This document shows, piece after piece, positions 45,897-57,244 of a DNA stretch of 64,000 nt. The notes under the pieces are model-generated. The model was given only the letters and a program-made list of their open reading frames with translations. It was not told where the DNA came from and made no database searches. Position 1 is the stretch's first letter, and each line of letters opens with the position of its first letter. This DNA comes from Rhipidocladum racemiflorum (taxonomy: Eukaryota > Streptophyta > Magnoliopsida > Poales > Poaceae): assembly GCA_036346355.1 (NCBI GenBank), contig CM070569.1:60536561-60600560 (forward strand), given 5' to 3'. Position numbers and translations under genes: made by a program.

Positions 45897-47130
45897 TCAA
45901 TCGGAGTGGGATGCAGACACATTATGTTCCAGATGAGTACAGAAGACTGGGTCATTATTGTCAGGATCATGAAACTCGCCATTCTTATTGATGATTTGAC
46001 TCATGATGAACCAAGCGAGTTGTCCCTGAATGGCTCTGATTTCAGGTTGTTTTAGTTTTTCCGTAGGGATTTTGAGGCGCTACAAGGAGAAAAGAATTAA
46101 TATGAGAACTTTAGTATAAATCGTTATGCACAAACCATTTTGTGTTGTTAGTATGACAAACCTCTACATCATTGTCTACAATTGTAGAACCTAAGAGTAC
46201 CCGCATGTAATGACAGACAAAATACCCACATAAATTTGTGCCTTATGCATCGCTTGTTACACTGCAAAATAAATAAATTGCAATGTCACAAAATGAGTCA
46301 TTTACTACAAATTGGGATATAGGAGTAATATGTGCGTACCGGGAAATCAATACGTATTGAGAAGTGCTTTTGGTATGGGTGGTATCTCGTGGACTTTTGA
46401 CAGTATCTTTTGAAGGCATTTTGGAATATATCTGTCATGTCCTTGTAAAGTTCTTTATCTTTGTTTAGGGGATCCAATACAACTATTTTGCTTTTCTCTA
46501 GTGTAATGGCAAAGAGTATCCAATGGAATCTACATACACAGGTAATATGCCATATAAAATTAGTGCTAAGATCGCAATAAGAGTAAGGAACAACATCGAG
46601 TGATCTAACTAGCTAGCGAACCGCTTACTTGAAGTTGTAGGGAAACGAGATCATGTCCTTGTCTTGAAGTTTAATGAAAACCTTATAGATGTAATCCTCG
46701 ACATACTTGGTGTTCTTCTGACTTGAGTTCTGACACCGATCCCGGTCGAGGAATCCCACACTAATCGGGCCGGGTTTTTTCTTAGTTCAATAGTCTCGTA
46801 CCTACATAATAAAGAATTCGATAACTTACAATTACCGGTATTACAAGAATGTAGACAATAATTTATGAAGTTCACACTTACGATGTCAAAGATCTCAAAA
46901 GAGACACGTCAAGGGCATCCTGGTAGTACATGTCGTGCAAGTTATCGAATTCAACCAGGAGGTAACCACCCCCCTCAGGGTGAAAATGCTCTTCTTTATA
47001 AACTCCACATATCGACTTCTGAAGACGCCCTGGTTGGACCGCTCCATGTACCACTTGTGCAATCTTTGCATCATCATTGTAAGGGTATTCAACATTTTTT
47101 CGGTCACAAGAGGCTTCCCCATCACAAATT
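45897..47130 (-). pseudogene. CACTA 1 second gene, 3' part: Ulp1-like cysteine protease (C48) domain
   Basis: Pieces separated by likely introns: 47125-46880 (EKMLNTLTMMMQRLHKWYMER, then EFDNLHDMYYQDALDVSLLR), about 46786-46629 (VGFLDRDRCQNS, KLQDKDMISFPYNF), 46529-46340 (FHWILFAITLEKSKIVVLD, holding the catalytic His and Asp region), 46261-46162 (GTNLCGYFVCHYMRVLLG, the catalytic Cys block) and about 46079-45897 (LKIPTEKLKQPEIRAIQGQL to the TGA). Family knowledge: many plant CACTA and Mutator elements carry Ulp1-like proteases of unknown role. An in-frame TAA stands five codons before the catalytic Cys, so the enzyme is likely dead in this copy. Confidence 0.75.
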
Positions 47131-48930
47131 TCAGTCTTTCTACAATATCTTATCCTGCAGACTTCGCCTTGCCCTTAGATTGGCTCAGATGACATCATAT
47201 TCAGACTGGTGTCGCCTATCTTTGGACGACTTAGCTTTCCTCTTGTACTTTATCTTTTTATTATTCACGGTCTTGGATAACATCATATTCAGACCTGGAG
47301 GACACCGAGCTGCCGGTGATGATCATGAAGATCTATTGGAGGACACTGAGTCGCTGGTGATGATCGAGGAAGATCTATTGGAGGACACCGAGCTGGCGGT
47401 GACGCATCGCGGAAGATCTACGAGAGGATATGACGGCAATTGAAGGTCGAGAACAATGTCACGCTTGCGCCATCGAATGAATGTGTGCATGGCACTTCCT
47501 AAAGTTGTCACTTCATCATGTCCTGCATTTCCAACATCATGTCGGTGAACTGGAAGTACCGTGTCCACCTCGACCTTTGTGTATCCCAGCGATTGGGGAG
47601 TTGTGCAAACGCCCTTCTTGGCACGGATAAGCCATGCCTCAGAGTGACCTTAATAGAGATGTTCATGACAGAATGTTGAGCTGGCAAGGTGTTGGATATT
47701 GTATGTCGTCCACAGGATAATGTGCTAATAATGTATCTTCTACTAGTGGTGTCGACGCACAACTGCTGCGATGGCGCGAGGTGCCGGGGACAACAGTGTT
47801 CTCGACTTCTACATTGCTTAGGGCTGCTTGCACTTGTCTTTCCACTTGTCTTTGCACTTGTTCTTGTATGGTGTCATGTAAATCTCGAAGTAGCTCTTGC
47901 TTCATTGCTTCTCGTTCATTTTCGATTTTCGAGTCTTTGGCTCTCTTCCGACTCCTATAAGAGCCGGGCGATTCGGGAATCCCTTGCTCCAAGGTACCTT
48001 AGCCCCAACACCTCGTGGTCCGACCAGGGTGCTCTTTGGTTCCTAAGGCCACCGTAAGTTCATCCTTATCCCTATCTCAAAGCGAAAGTGCCTTGGGTAG
48101 CCTGGACCGACAAGTCTTGGACTTTGTTGGAGATCGCTTGCCTTCCGAGTTTTGAATGATAATACCCCACTAGGCGTGATACCGCCCTTGCCAAAGACAT
48201 AGTGCTTGACTCGATGCAGTAGTCCAAACAGGGGACTTCTGCGAGTGGACTGAATGGACTCTGCTTCGTGCCTCTCCCAGAGGGGGATTTTTCCCGCGTA
48301 TCCACCTGTGCCTAATCTGTGGGGATGAATATTCTTTCTGGAGATTGTCGCGTGGTCCTCACTTGACTTCTTTGCTGATTCTTGTAACTTCATCGCCACG
48401 AACTCATCCCAGTATGGTTCCAATTTCGGATATTTACCGATGGGACTCAAGTTTTTCTTCACATATGTGCAATTCAACCGGGTCTTGAAGTTCTTCCAAC
48501 ACGTACCCATGGTCATCAATGCATCCGGCCAAGACGAGGTCTTGACTTCTTCGGGAATTCAAAGCTTTGTTTTAGCTCTGTCAAAGGTCCTCTTTGGTGG
48601 CGCTGGGTACTTTATGCCAATCCCGATAGGTGATTGGAACTTTATCCTGGCAATATATCCATGAGTTGACACTGTACTTAGCCGCCGCTTCTTTTGGTGC
48701 TATAGGGGACCCGGATCTCAGTAACATCGGAGATGGTATGTCCGCCTTCAGGTTTTGGTTTGCCCTCGACCACGACGCCTTGCTACTTCTACATCGGTGG
48801 TAGGTGGAACCACGATGCCGGCTTCAGTTAAATCGAAGTTAAGGAAGCTAGTCGGGCTCTGCTCGGGCTCTGCTCGGGTTAGGCCTGTGGGTCCCCTCCA
48901 TATGTTGTTCTCGCCTTGTTTACTATTCAA
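47131..48930 (-). pseudogene. CACTA 1 second gene, 5' part: Transposase_24 (Ptta/En/Spm) protein with coiled coil
   Basis: 48930-48748 starts MNSKQGENNIWRGPTGLTR. At 48519-48043: YWDEFVAMKLQESAKKSSED, NIHPHRLGTGGYAGKIPLW, characteristic of the plant Transposase_24 family (TNPA-related, DNA-binding). 47992-47663: basic then coiled coil (ENEREAMKQELLRDLHDTIQ, QVQRQVERQVQAAL). 47443-47280 holds a 48-bp tandem repeat (three partial units, GATCTATTGGAGGACACYGAG). Frames differ between pieces; some joins may be introns. It lies just upstream of the Ulp1-like part and is probably one gene with it. Confidence 0.75.
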
Positions 48931-50177
48931 TAAACAATATCACTTTGATCTACATGCATGCATTGAATATAGTACTTAGAGATAATAATTAGGGATAACT
49001 TAGTCATACTCAATATGAACCGTTCATTCTTTTCAAATGCAATAAAGAGCTGAGATATATGAATCAAATTCTCGAGAGAATCATGGGGAAAATTTATTTT
49101 ATCTAGGGGCTGTTTAATTAGAGTCATTGGTGTAGTTACCCATCCCTCTCGATCACATAAGAATGTTATTTTCAACATTGATACAATTTCTAAAATATAA
49201 TTAGAGTCATTGGAGCCCTTTATTTCTTCAAAGATATACCCGCATGGAAGAAGGGAGAAGAAAGAGAAGGGAGAAGAAAGAGAAGGGAAAAACTCCGTAA
49301 AGTTGCGGCGATTCCATTTTTGTATTCCTTTTGTTTACAGATTGATCAAACTCCTAATCTACCAAATAGCAGCAAGCATACACAACAAAATAATCAAAAA
49401 TAGTATTTATGGAGGTAGAAAAACCATAAGTAAGAGCATTATTCCAGATCACCTCCTGGATGACCGATGTAGAATGGAATGAGCACGGAACTCGTAATAT
49501 TTTAGAGCCCTGATCAGGCGAACCAAATAAAGACTCCAATGATAAACCAAATAAAGGCAAACTAAAATTATTTTTAAAACTGATTAAGCTCATTCCATTC
49601 ATTGAACAACATGCAGATTAAGCTCGACAAGCTCATTCCAAAAGCGATCAACAAACAAAACTTTGGCCTCAAAGTCGCAAACACGACCTCTACCTCATAA
49701 ATTACTCAGCTTAGTGTGCTCAATCTCTCTGATGGCATATACCTTTCATTGAATACCAACACAGAGCAACATATGTTTTTATATTAGAACTAGTAGTCTT
49801 ATTTGGAAATTCATTTTATAATTCAGGACTAATCTTCCATTACAATGAAATAAAAGGTTAGGTCAGCCTACTCACATTCTTTGAATATACATTGTATCAC
49901 TATCTTTCATTAGCACTGAAATCGGCGAATTACTAGCTATCATTGTACCATTATCTTTCATCTCTTACCATATCGAAGCAAATTCAGAAATGGTAGATTG
50001 AAAATTCCATATCAGTTTGGAATTTTGCATTTTGCCATAAGGGCATGACTAAGTGACCATTCTATAGAGCTCAATAGCATGAATAATGAACATCACAAAA
50101 AAACAATGAAGAAACTAAACGAGCTAACAGATTTAGCACAGCCTGTCATGGTTGAGTTAGTTGTTTGACGACAGTAT
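48931..50177. other. CACTA 1 internal sequence between GC-rich island and second gene
   Basis: AT-rich, no conserved motif. A short direct repeat AGAAGGGAGAAGAAAGAGAAGG lies near 49250-49290. Probably leader or first intron of the second gene. Confidence 0.4.
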
Positions 50178-50282
50178 TCATCCGCATTTAGCACCGCAAT
50201 GACTCAAGTACCAATCAAGCATAAGTAGATAAATTGGATATACAATGTAGCAACCATAAAGATTCGTGGATTCAAGACCACT

Positions 50283-50650
50283 ACGGTTCCATTGGGGTCC
50301 GGCAAAGGTAATTACCTCGTCGCGGGCGGGATCGAACACGGCGGGCGGCGTCGAAAGGGGCGACCACCGGCGGAGACGAGCACGGGCGGGCACGACCACC
50401 GGCGGGACGAACACCGGCGGGCGGGCGTGGGCGGGTCGGCGAAGACGAGCACCGGGCGGCGGGCACGACCACCGCCGAGATGAGCACCAGCGGCAAGCGG
50501 GCGGGTCGAGCGAAGACGAGCACCGGCGGCGACACGACCACCGAGAGGACGAGCACCGGCGGCGGCGGGCGAGCGGCGGGCAAGCGGGTTGAGCGGTGTC
50601 GAGCACGGCGGCGAGGTTAGGAGTTAGGGTTAGGCGGAGAAGTGGCGAAT
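50283..50650 (-). promoter_or_regulatory. GC-rich island in CACTA 1, candidate 5' region of its second gene
   Basis: About 370 bp of extremely GC-rich sequence in an AT-rich element, made of variants of ACGAGCACCGGCGG and CACGACCACC. Open frames on both strands (e.g. 50702-50178 minus, Pro/Arg/Ser-rich) follow from composition and show no domain. Confidence 0.5.
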
Positions 50651-50689
50651 GGCGAGCCCTAAGCACGGAGATATATGGTGGGTTTTCGA

Positions 50690-50860
50690 TTGTCGGTTCC
50701 ATTAATGAAAAGGCACTGAAAATATATTAGTGTCGGTTATAGTAAATAACCTAAGATCAAATTATATTTGTGTCGGTTTTAACCATGAGCCGACTACGAA
50801 AAGTGTCTTATTTGTGCTTGGTTTAAGGATAAAACCGACACAAATATAGGTTTTTAATTT
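50690..50860. repeat. Internal cluster of GTGTCGGTT motifs in CACTA 1
   Basis: Four to six motifs like those at the element ends (GTGTCGGTT at 50732 and 50770, AACCGACAC-type at 50833), but with no CACTACTACAGA terminus beside them. It lies between the transposase gene and the GC-rich island. Confidence 0.75.
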
Positions 50861-50877
50861 GTTGTTATTAGAGAATT

Positions 50878-51345
50878 GTAATCAACATGATTATAATAAC
50901 AAAAGTCGACATAAATATATAATAGGTATATATTTATTTACAATATAGGATTGTTACTTTTGATATTATAACAATATTCCAAAAATGTAATCAACATGAG
51001 TATAATAACAAAAAGTCGACATAAATATATAATAGGTACATATTTATTTACAATATAGGATTGTTAGTTTTTTGATATTATAACAATATTCCAAAAATGT
51101 AATCAACATGACAATAATAACAAAAAGTCCACATAAATATATAATAGGTACATATTTATTTACAATATAGGATTGTTAGTTTTTTGATATTATAAACATA
51201 TCCCAAAATTGTAATCAACCTGAGTATAATAACAAAAAGTCGACATAAATATATAATAAGTATATATTTATTTACAATATAGGATTGTTAGTTTTTTGAT
51301 ATTATAACAATATTCCAAAAATGTAATCAACATGAGAATAACAAC
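50878..51345. repeat. Tandem array, about 110-bp unit, four copies and a partial fifth
   Basis: Unit starts GTAATCAACATGA at 50878, 50987, 51099, 51211 and 51323, a period of 109-112 bp. Units share AACAAAAAGTCGACATAAAT and ATATAGGATTGTTAG and differ by a few bases. It lies just 3' of the TNP2-type gene. Confidence 0.9.
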
Positions 51346-51384
51346 TAAAAGTCTACATCACATTGACATTACTGCTAGCTAATT

Positions 51385-54300
51385 TTATTTAACAATTTGC
51401 CCTTCTTCATGATCATCGCGATGATATGTAGCTTCTTCCTCAGTGGTTTCTTCATCTAGCCTGATGCTTCCATCTACGAAAGGTGGCAACTCGTCAAACT
51501 GGTTGTACTCGTCCTCATCCATGACATTCTCAACTCCGACGATTCTTCTTTTTCCGTGAAGAATAACATGACGCTTCTTATCTGCCGGGTCAATTACGTA
51601 AAAGACTTGTGCTACTTGCTTCGCAAGTACGAATGGTTCATTTGTATATCCGACATGTTCAATGTTCACAATAGTGAAGCCATACTTGTCCACCTTCACA
51701 CCCATTGGGAGTTGGATCCAACGACACCGAAACATCGGGATCTTGAAAATACAATAGTCGAGCTCCCAAATCTCCTCTATGAACCCATAGAAGCTGCTCT
51801 TAAATCTTGCTGTCTTTGTCATAAGCATCTATGCGAACACCACTGCTTTTGGTAAGTGCTTTTGCTATCTTGACCTCTAGTGTAAAATGTATACCCATTT
51901 ATATCGTATCCTTGCCATGTCACGATTGTACTGATGGCCCCTTTGCCAACCACCTCAATGTAACACTCGTTTCTCTCGATCATGTGTTCCTTAAACATTG
52001 ATTGAACAAGCGGTTGTGCTCTTTTGTTATCCAAACCTCACGATCGTCCTTGGTTTTTCCTCCGTAGCTCATCCTTATGCAAGTCCATAAACGAGGACAC
52101 CTCAACCGATTGTTGCAAGATCGTGAAATGTGCTTGCTCAAACAAAACATGATCGTAAGTATTTATTGATTTCTTTCCGATGACCCCTTTTCCAAGCTAG
52201 CCTACCCTCATGTCGAGATACAGCACACCAACCGGATCGACATTGTCCATGTAATCGACGCAGAACTTCGATAACCTCTTGATTGCATAACCTTCTACAA
52301 TGCAGCCCTCACGTGAGATCGATTACGTACATATTTCTTGAAACAGCCATGTACCTCTCGAGCGGGTACATCGATGCAAGAATACAGGGCGCATATCTTT
52401 ATCTCATTCACAATATGAACAATGAGATGGACCATGATATCAAAAAATGATGGAGGAAAGTACATCTCTAGTTGGCATAGAGTCTTCACCACATCATCCT
52501 GCAGTTCACATAGTCCAACAGGATCGATAACCTTCTGTGAAATTGCGTTAAAGAAGAAACATAACCTCATTATTGTCTCTCGGACTTTGTCAGGCAAAAT
52601 ACCTCTAATTGCAATAGGAAGCATTTGTGTCATCATCACATGACAATCGTGAGACTTCATGCCAGTTAACTTCAAATCTTTCATCGAAACCAGTTTTTTT
52701 ATGTTTGCGGAATAACCGGATGGAACTTTCACACTATGTAAGCACTTGCAAAGTTCTCGTTCTCTCTTTCTTGGATAGAGTGTAGCAAGGTCAGAAGATA
52801 AAGTCGGCTGACCGGTGTCTTGAGGATGTAGCTCGGATCTGATTTTCATATCTTCTAGGTCCTTTCGTGACTTGAGTCCATCCTTAGTTTTGCTAGGAAT
52901 ATTCAATAAAAGACCAATCAAACTATCACATACGTTTTCTCTACGTGCATGACATCGATGCGATGTCGAACTTCTAAGTCTTTCCAATAGGGCAAGTCCC
53001 AAAATACCGATCTCTTCTTCCATGTGGTCTTCTCGATTCGGGATCTTGAGGTATTATTACTACCCTATCCAAGTACAACATTAATATCTTTAACCATATC
53101 ATATACGTCTTCCCCACGATGAGGCCTTGAAGCTAAACCATTCTTTTTTATCCCGTCAAATTGTTTCTTCATATTGCGGTAGGGGTGATTCCTTTGAAGG
53201 AACCTACGGTGACGCATATACACAGTTTTTCTTGAGTTGTTGAGCCATACTATCTGTTTCATCAAAGCACTGTGGGCAGGCTTTGGCTCCTTTTATAGTA
53301 CGGCCAGATAGGTTACCTAGGGCAAGTAAATCATTGATGTGCAAAACAATAATGCATGTAGAGTGAAGTACTCTCGTTTGTACTCATCCCATACCTGTAC
53401 ACCATCGTTCCACAATATCACAAGATCTTCCACCAATGGTTACAGGTATACATCGATATCATTGCCAGGTTGTCTCGGCCCTTGGATAAGCAAAGACATC
53501 ATAATGTACTTTCGCTTCATACACAACCAAGGAAGAAGGTTGTAGATACAGAGAGTCACGGGCCAAGTGCTATGAATGCTGCTCATGTTACCGAAAGGAT
53601 TCATTCCATCTGTACTCAAACCAAACCTTATATTCCTAGGTTCATTTCCAAAGTTGTTCTTGAAGAGCCGATCGATGGTTCTCCTTTGGCGAGAATCGGC
53701 AGGTGTCTCGACTTTCCATCCTCTTACGCTCTTCCGAGTGCCATCGCAACAATTTGGCGTGCTTTTTGTTTCCAAATAAACGCTTCAACCGAGGGATTAC
53801 TGGCAAATACCATACCACTTTAGCAGGAGGTCCTTTCTTTACCTCGCTGACATTGCTGTCATCACTCTTTCGCTTGTATCTTGATGTTTTGCATACCGGA
53901 CATACATGCATGTCTGAATACTCTTTGCGATAGAGTATACAGTCGTTTGGACATGCATGTATTCTTTCTACTTCCAATCCCAAGGGACATACAACCTTCT
54001 TTGCAAGATATGTGGTTTCAGGCAATACGTTTCCCTCTGGAAGCATGTCCACTAAGAGATGTAATAATGCCGTGAAACTCTTATCGGACCAACCATTGCT
54101 TGCTTTCAATTTTAGTAGTGACAGCACGGTGTGCAATTTTGTGTATTCCTCCTTGCAACCCGGGAACAAAGGTTTGTATGAGTCCTCCATCAAACGCTGG
54201 AATTGATTAAACTCTCTCTGCCTAGTGTAGTTCCCTTCTGCATCACGCAACATCTGAGCTAGATTATTTTCATCATCGACGAGCAACCTATCCCCATCGG

Positions 54301-54601
54301 ATCCGTAACCGATGTCATCTACCATGTTGCTTGCTCCGTCGTTGTTGACGTTAACTCCTTCATGTATGATCTCTTCTTCACCATGCCTTGTCCAATATGT
54401 ATAGCCAGGTAAAAAACCCCTTCGAATCAAGTGCAAGTGGATATGCTCTTTATCTGAAAACATCTTCTCATTCTTGCAATCAATACATGGACAATGTATG
54501 TATTCCTTTTTCTTTTGCAACTTGTCCTCCTCGTGAATCTTAGAAAAGCGAGACGCCGTCGATGTATTCTCGATCGTAACGATGCACCTTTGTACATCCA
54601 T
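51385..54601 (-). pseudogene. CACTA 1 TNP2-type transposase (Transpos_assoc, Transposase_21, DUF4218, DUF4216)
   Basis: 54601-53642: N-terminal Transpos_assoc domain (HCPCIDCKNEKMFSD, HLIRRGFLPGYTYWTRHGEE), then Transposase_21 (SFTALLHLLVDMLPEGNVLP, CPNDCILYRKEYSDMHVCPVC). A frameshift near 53735 moves to ADSRQRRTIDRLFKNN and FGLSTDGMNPFGNMSS (53700-53440), then an in-frame TAA near 53438. Continuing: NLSGRTIKGAKACPQCFDET (about 53305-53250), YMRHRRFLQRNHPYRNMKK, WDLPYWKDLEVRHRIDVMHV. DUF4218: IAIRGILPDKVRETIMRLCF, LCELQDDVVKTLCQLEMYFP (52620-52430). DUF4216: 52034-51820 and 51828-51385 (YGFTIVNIEHVGYTNEPFVL, QVFYVIDPADKKRHVI). It catalyses excision and integration in active elements; this copy is broken in at least three places. 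Confidence 0.88.
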
Positions 54602-55829
54602 CTCCGGTCCATCTATAATTAATTAACATAAACGATTATCAAATTAACCTTAATTGAAATAGGTCTAAACATTAAATTACAAGTAGAGTCCACAAATTTA
54701 ATTTAATATCTTAAATTTAATATATGTTTGATAATAATTAATTAACTAACAAAAGTGGATGGACATAATTTTAAACTATATTATATAAAGCTAAGCAAAA
54801 TTTTATGTAATGGAGCTAGGTAATAAATTCATCATCTACAAAATGCTTGATCAATAAAAAGAAACTAAATCTAAACCATCATATGATTATTAAAATTTAA
54901 TATATGTTTGATAATAATTAATTAGCTAACAATAGTAAATACACATAACTTTATTCTATATTATATAAAGCTAGACAAAAGTTCCAATTCTTTTTTCTCC
55001 TATCAGGGATAAAGTTCCAATCATCTATCAAGATTGCCATAAAGTACCAACTCTTTCTAATATATGTTTGATAATAATTAATATATGTAGTGGACGGACA
55101 TAATAATTAATTAGCTAACAATAGTAAATAGACATACTTTTATTCTACATTATATAAAGCTAGACAAAAGTACATCTAAAGGAGCTAGGTACGTAAATAA
55201 TTCATAATCTACAAAATGCTAGATCAATAAAAACATATAAATTAAACTTAATTGAACTAGATATAAACATTAAATTTTAACTAGATGGCGTTCAAATCAT
55301 TACTTACTGAAAATTGATATATGTTTGATAATAGTAAATTAGTTAACAATAGTAGATGGACATGATTTTAATCTATATTATATAAAAACTAACGAAGAGA
55401 TTTTAATCTATATTAGCATCTAAAGGAGCTAGGTAAGAAATTCATCTAAAGGAGTTAGGTAATTTGAGTGTTTATACCGCGCAAAAGTTCATCCAAAGGA
55501 CCTAGGTAATAAATTCAACAACTATAAAATGTTATATAAATAAAAACAAAATAAATCTCAACCATAATTTGAGCTCATATAAATTAATCATCATTGTACT
55601 AAATCTAAACATTAAATTCCATCTACATAACCACAAATTAAGAGAGGACAACAATTTACTCACCTTGAAACACACTTAGAGGAGTACAAGCTCAAAAATG
55701 GATGTACTGCAGTCGGCAATGGAGCAGCTAGATAATGCGCAATGGAGCAAGAGCTGCAGTCGGCAATGGAGCAGGAGCTGCGATCGATCGGGAATGCAGC
55801 AGGAGATGCGAGCTGTAGTGGTAGGTATA
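54602..55829. repeat. CACTA 1 leader region of the transposase gene, AT-rich repeats
   Basis: The phrase TTAATATATGTTTGATAATAATTAATTAGCTAACAATAGT and neighbours (TATATTATATAAAGCTAGAC, GGAGCTAGGTAATAAATTCA) return about four times between 54716 and 55520 at roughly 170-250-bp spacing. A repeat of GCAGTCGGCAATGGAGCA is at 55710-55770. Confidence 0.6.
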
Positions 55830-56187
55830 GGAGGGTTTATTAGTGTCGGTTCGTAAATGGAGCCGGCACAAATAATAGGTATTAGTGTCGGTTCTATTTA
55901 CAAACAGACACTAATAACCGAAAAAGTATTTGTGTCGGTTTTTAAATAGAACCGGCACAAATAAAAATTTATTAGTGTCGGTTGTAATTACAAACCGACA
56001 CAAATAATATTTGTTTCGGTTTTAATAACAAACCGACACTAATAATAAACTATTAGTGTCGGTTTCAATTATAACCTGACACACTCCCCGATTTGGTTTT
56101 TAGAACCGACACAAAAAACTTTACTGTGTCGGTTCCAACAAAACCGACACTGATAGACCGACTCCTATTTACTGTTCTGTAGTAGTG
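55830..56187. repeat. CACTA 1 right subterminal repeats
   Basis: About fifteen GTGTCGGTT / AACCGACAC units up to the terminal inverted repeat at 56176-56187. Confidence 0.9.
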
Positions 56188-56550
56188 TGGGGTCAAATGA
56201 CCCAATGACTTTGCCAAAATCACATGTAAATTTAATTGTATTCTATTAGCATATAAGCATATATATACTATAAGTTATTGTAATGACCCAAGTGACCCTA
56301 ATGATCTATTTTTCTAGATTCGCCACTGTCCAAGAGGTGGCCGACAATAGTGAAATAAGACATTGAATGACGGAAGAAGACCTTCCACAGCTTGTGGTGA
56401 CCTAGTTCGCTCCTTTCAGGCTAACCTGAAGTGTAATTTTTCACCTTTCCCGAGTCTGGCACTTCTTGCTGGCTGAGCTGTAGTTTTTACTTTCTTTTCC
56501 CTCTTACGTTAAATGACACAGCTCCTGCCGTCTTTTCAAAATAAAATCAT

Positions 56551-56984
56551 ATGCAGTCGGCGCCATGCTATGTACGGAAACGGATAATATCATAATGAAG
56601 CTAGGGTTGCTTCGCATGCGCTCCTTTTTCTACTCGTTTTGCTTCGCCACCTTCAACTCCGACGTCTACCTCTTCACTTTCTCCATGGACACTTGCAATG
56701 CACGTACCTGACTCATGGCAATTAATGGAGGTGGAACTCATCTACACCTTCTAATTATGAAGCAACGCATTGCAATTGTCCACATAAGCTTATAGACATA
56801 ATCGGGCACTGGTGCCTTCAGAATTCCACTTCTAGAGCGAGAGGGGAATAGCAGCCAAAACGCCATGGTTAACTGAAAGAACAAGATGCTAGAACTAGCA
56901 TTTTTTTAAGGGAGTGTATAGGTATCGTCCGGATGTTTTTGTCCTAAAAATCATCCAAATTTTGAACCGTACGATCAAAACACA
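56551..56984. other. Unassigned sequence between LINE remnant and CACTA 2
   Basis: No gene or repeat recognised. Confidence 0.35.
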
Positions 56985-57007
56985 CACTATACGACGGTTC
57001 ACTTACA

Positions 57008-57240
57008 GCGACCTACGGTTGGTTGCTAAAAGCGGCTTCAGCGACCTACGGTTAGTCGCTAAAAACCCTTAGCGACCCATAAGGATGGTCGCTGTAAGTG
57101 CCGTCGCTAAAGGCTTTAGCGACCGACATCTTTTAGCGACGGCGTAGGTCGCTGGTTGTATATTTAGCGACCAACTGTGGGTTGTTGTACTATAGATTTA
57201 GCGACCAACCGAGTCGTTATACTATACATTTAGCAACCAA
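57008..57240. repeat. CACTA 2 left subterminal repeats
   Basis: Repeated AGCGACC / GGTCGCT units in both orientations, often preceded by TTT. Confidence 0.85.
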
Positions 57241-57244
57241 TGAA

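Larger units (their letters stand above)
42888..56187 (-). mobile_element. CACTA (En/Spm) DNA transposon 1, 13.3 kb, both ends present
   Basis: Terminal inverted repeats CACTACTACAGA and TCTGTAGTAGTG at the two limits, with a 3-bp target duplication TGG (42885-42887, 56188-56190). Both ends carry many GTGTCGGTT / AACCGACAC subterminal repeats. Inside, on the minus strand, are a TNP2-type transposase gene near the right end and a second gene with Transposase_24 and Ulp1-like parts. Both have stops or frame changes, so this copy is probably not autonomous, but it is structurally complete. Confidence 0.95.
42859..56328. mobile_element. Small hAT-like MITE (about 167 bp) split by the CACTA element
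   Basis: Left piece 42859-42887, right piece 56191-56328. Ends CAGGAACGGATCTAGC and, inverted, CAGTGGCGAATCTAGA. Flanking 8-mers CTCAAGAG (42851-42858) and TCCAAGAG (56329-56336) match at six of eight bases. Confidence 0.75.
42050..56550 (+). mobile_element. Decayed LINE, split by a nested hAT MITE and CACTA element
   Basis: Only 42050-42858 and 56337 to about 56550 are LINE. RT words: FDEEEIQSIILSMACDKVPG then GPDGF (frame change, about 42130-42200), LFLKLDIAKAFDS (42393-42432), then a large internal loss and YIVWNIWKERKQKDF (about 42787-42832). The reading frame SKSTxxNSR/STTQE at the left break continues as VADNSEIRH at 56337, proving the two parts were contiguous. No poly(A) tail or target duplication identified. 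Confidence 0.75.

Noticed and set aside
50178..50702. 174-codon minus-strand frame in the GC-rich island
   Set aside because: Tandem-repeat composition keeps several frames open on both strands; no domain.
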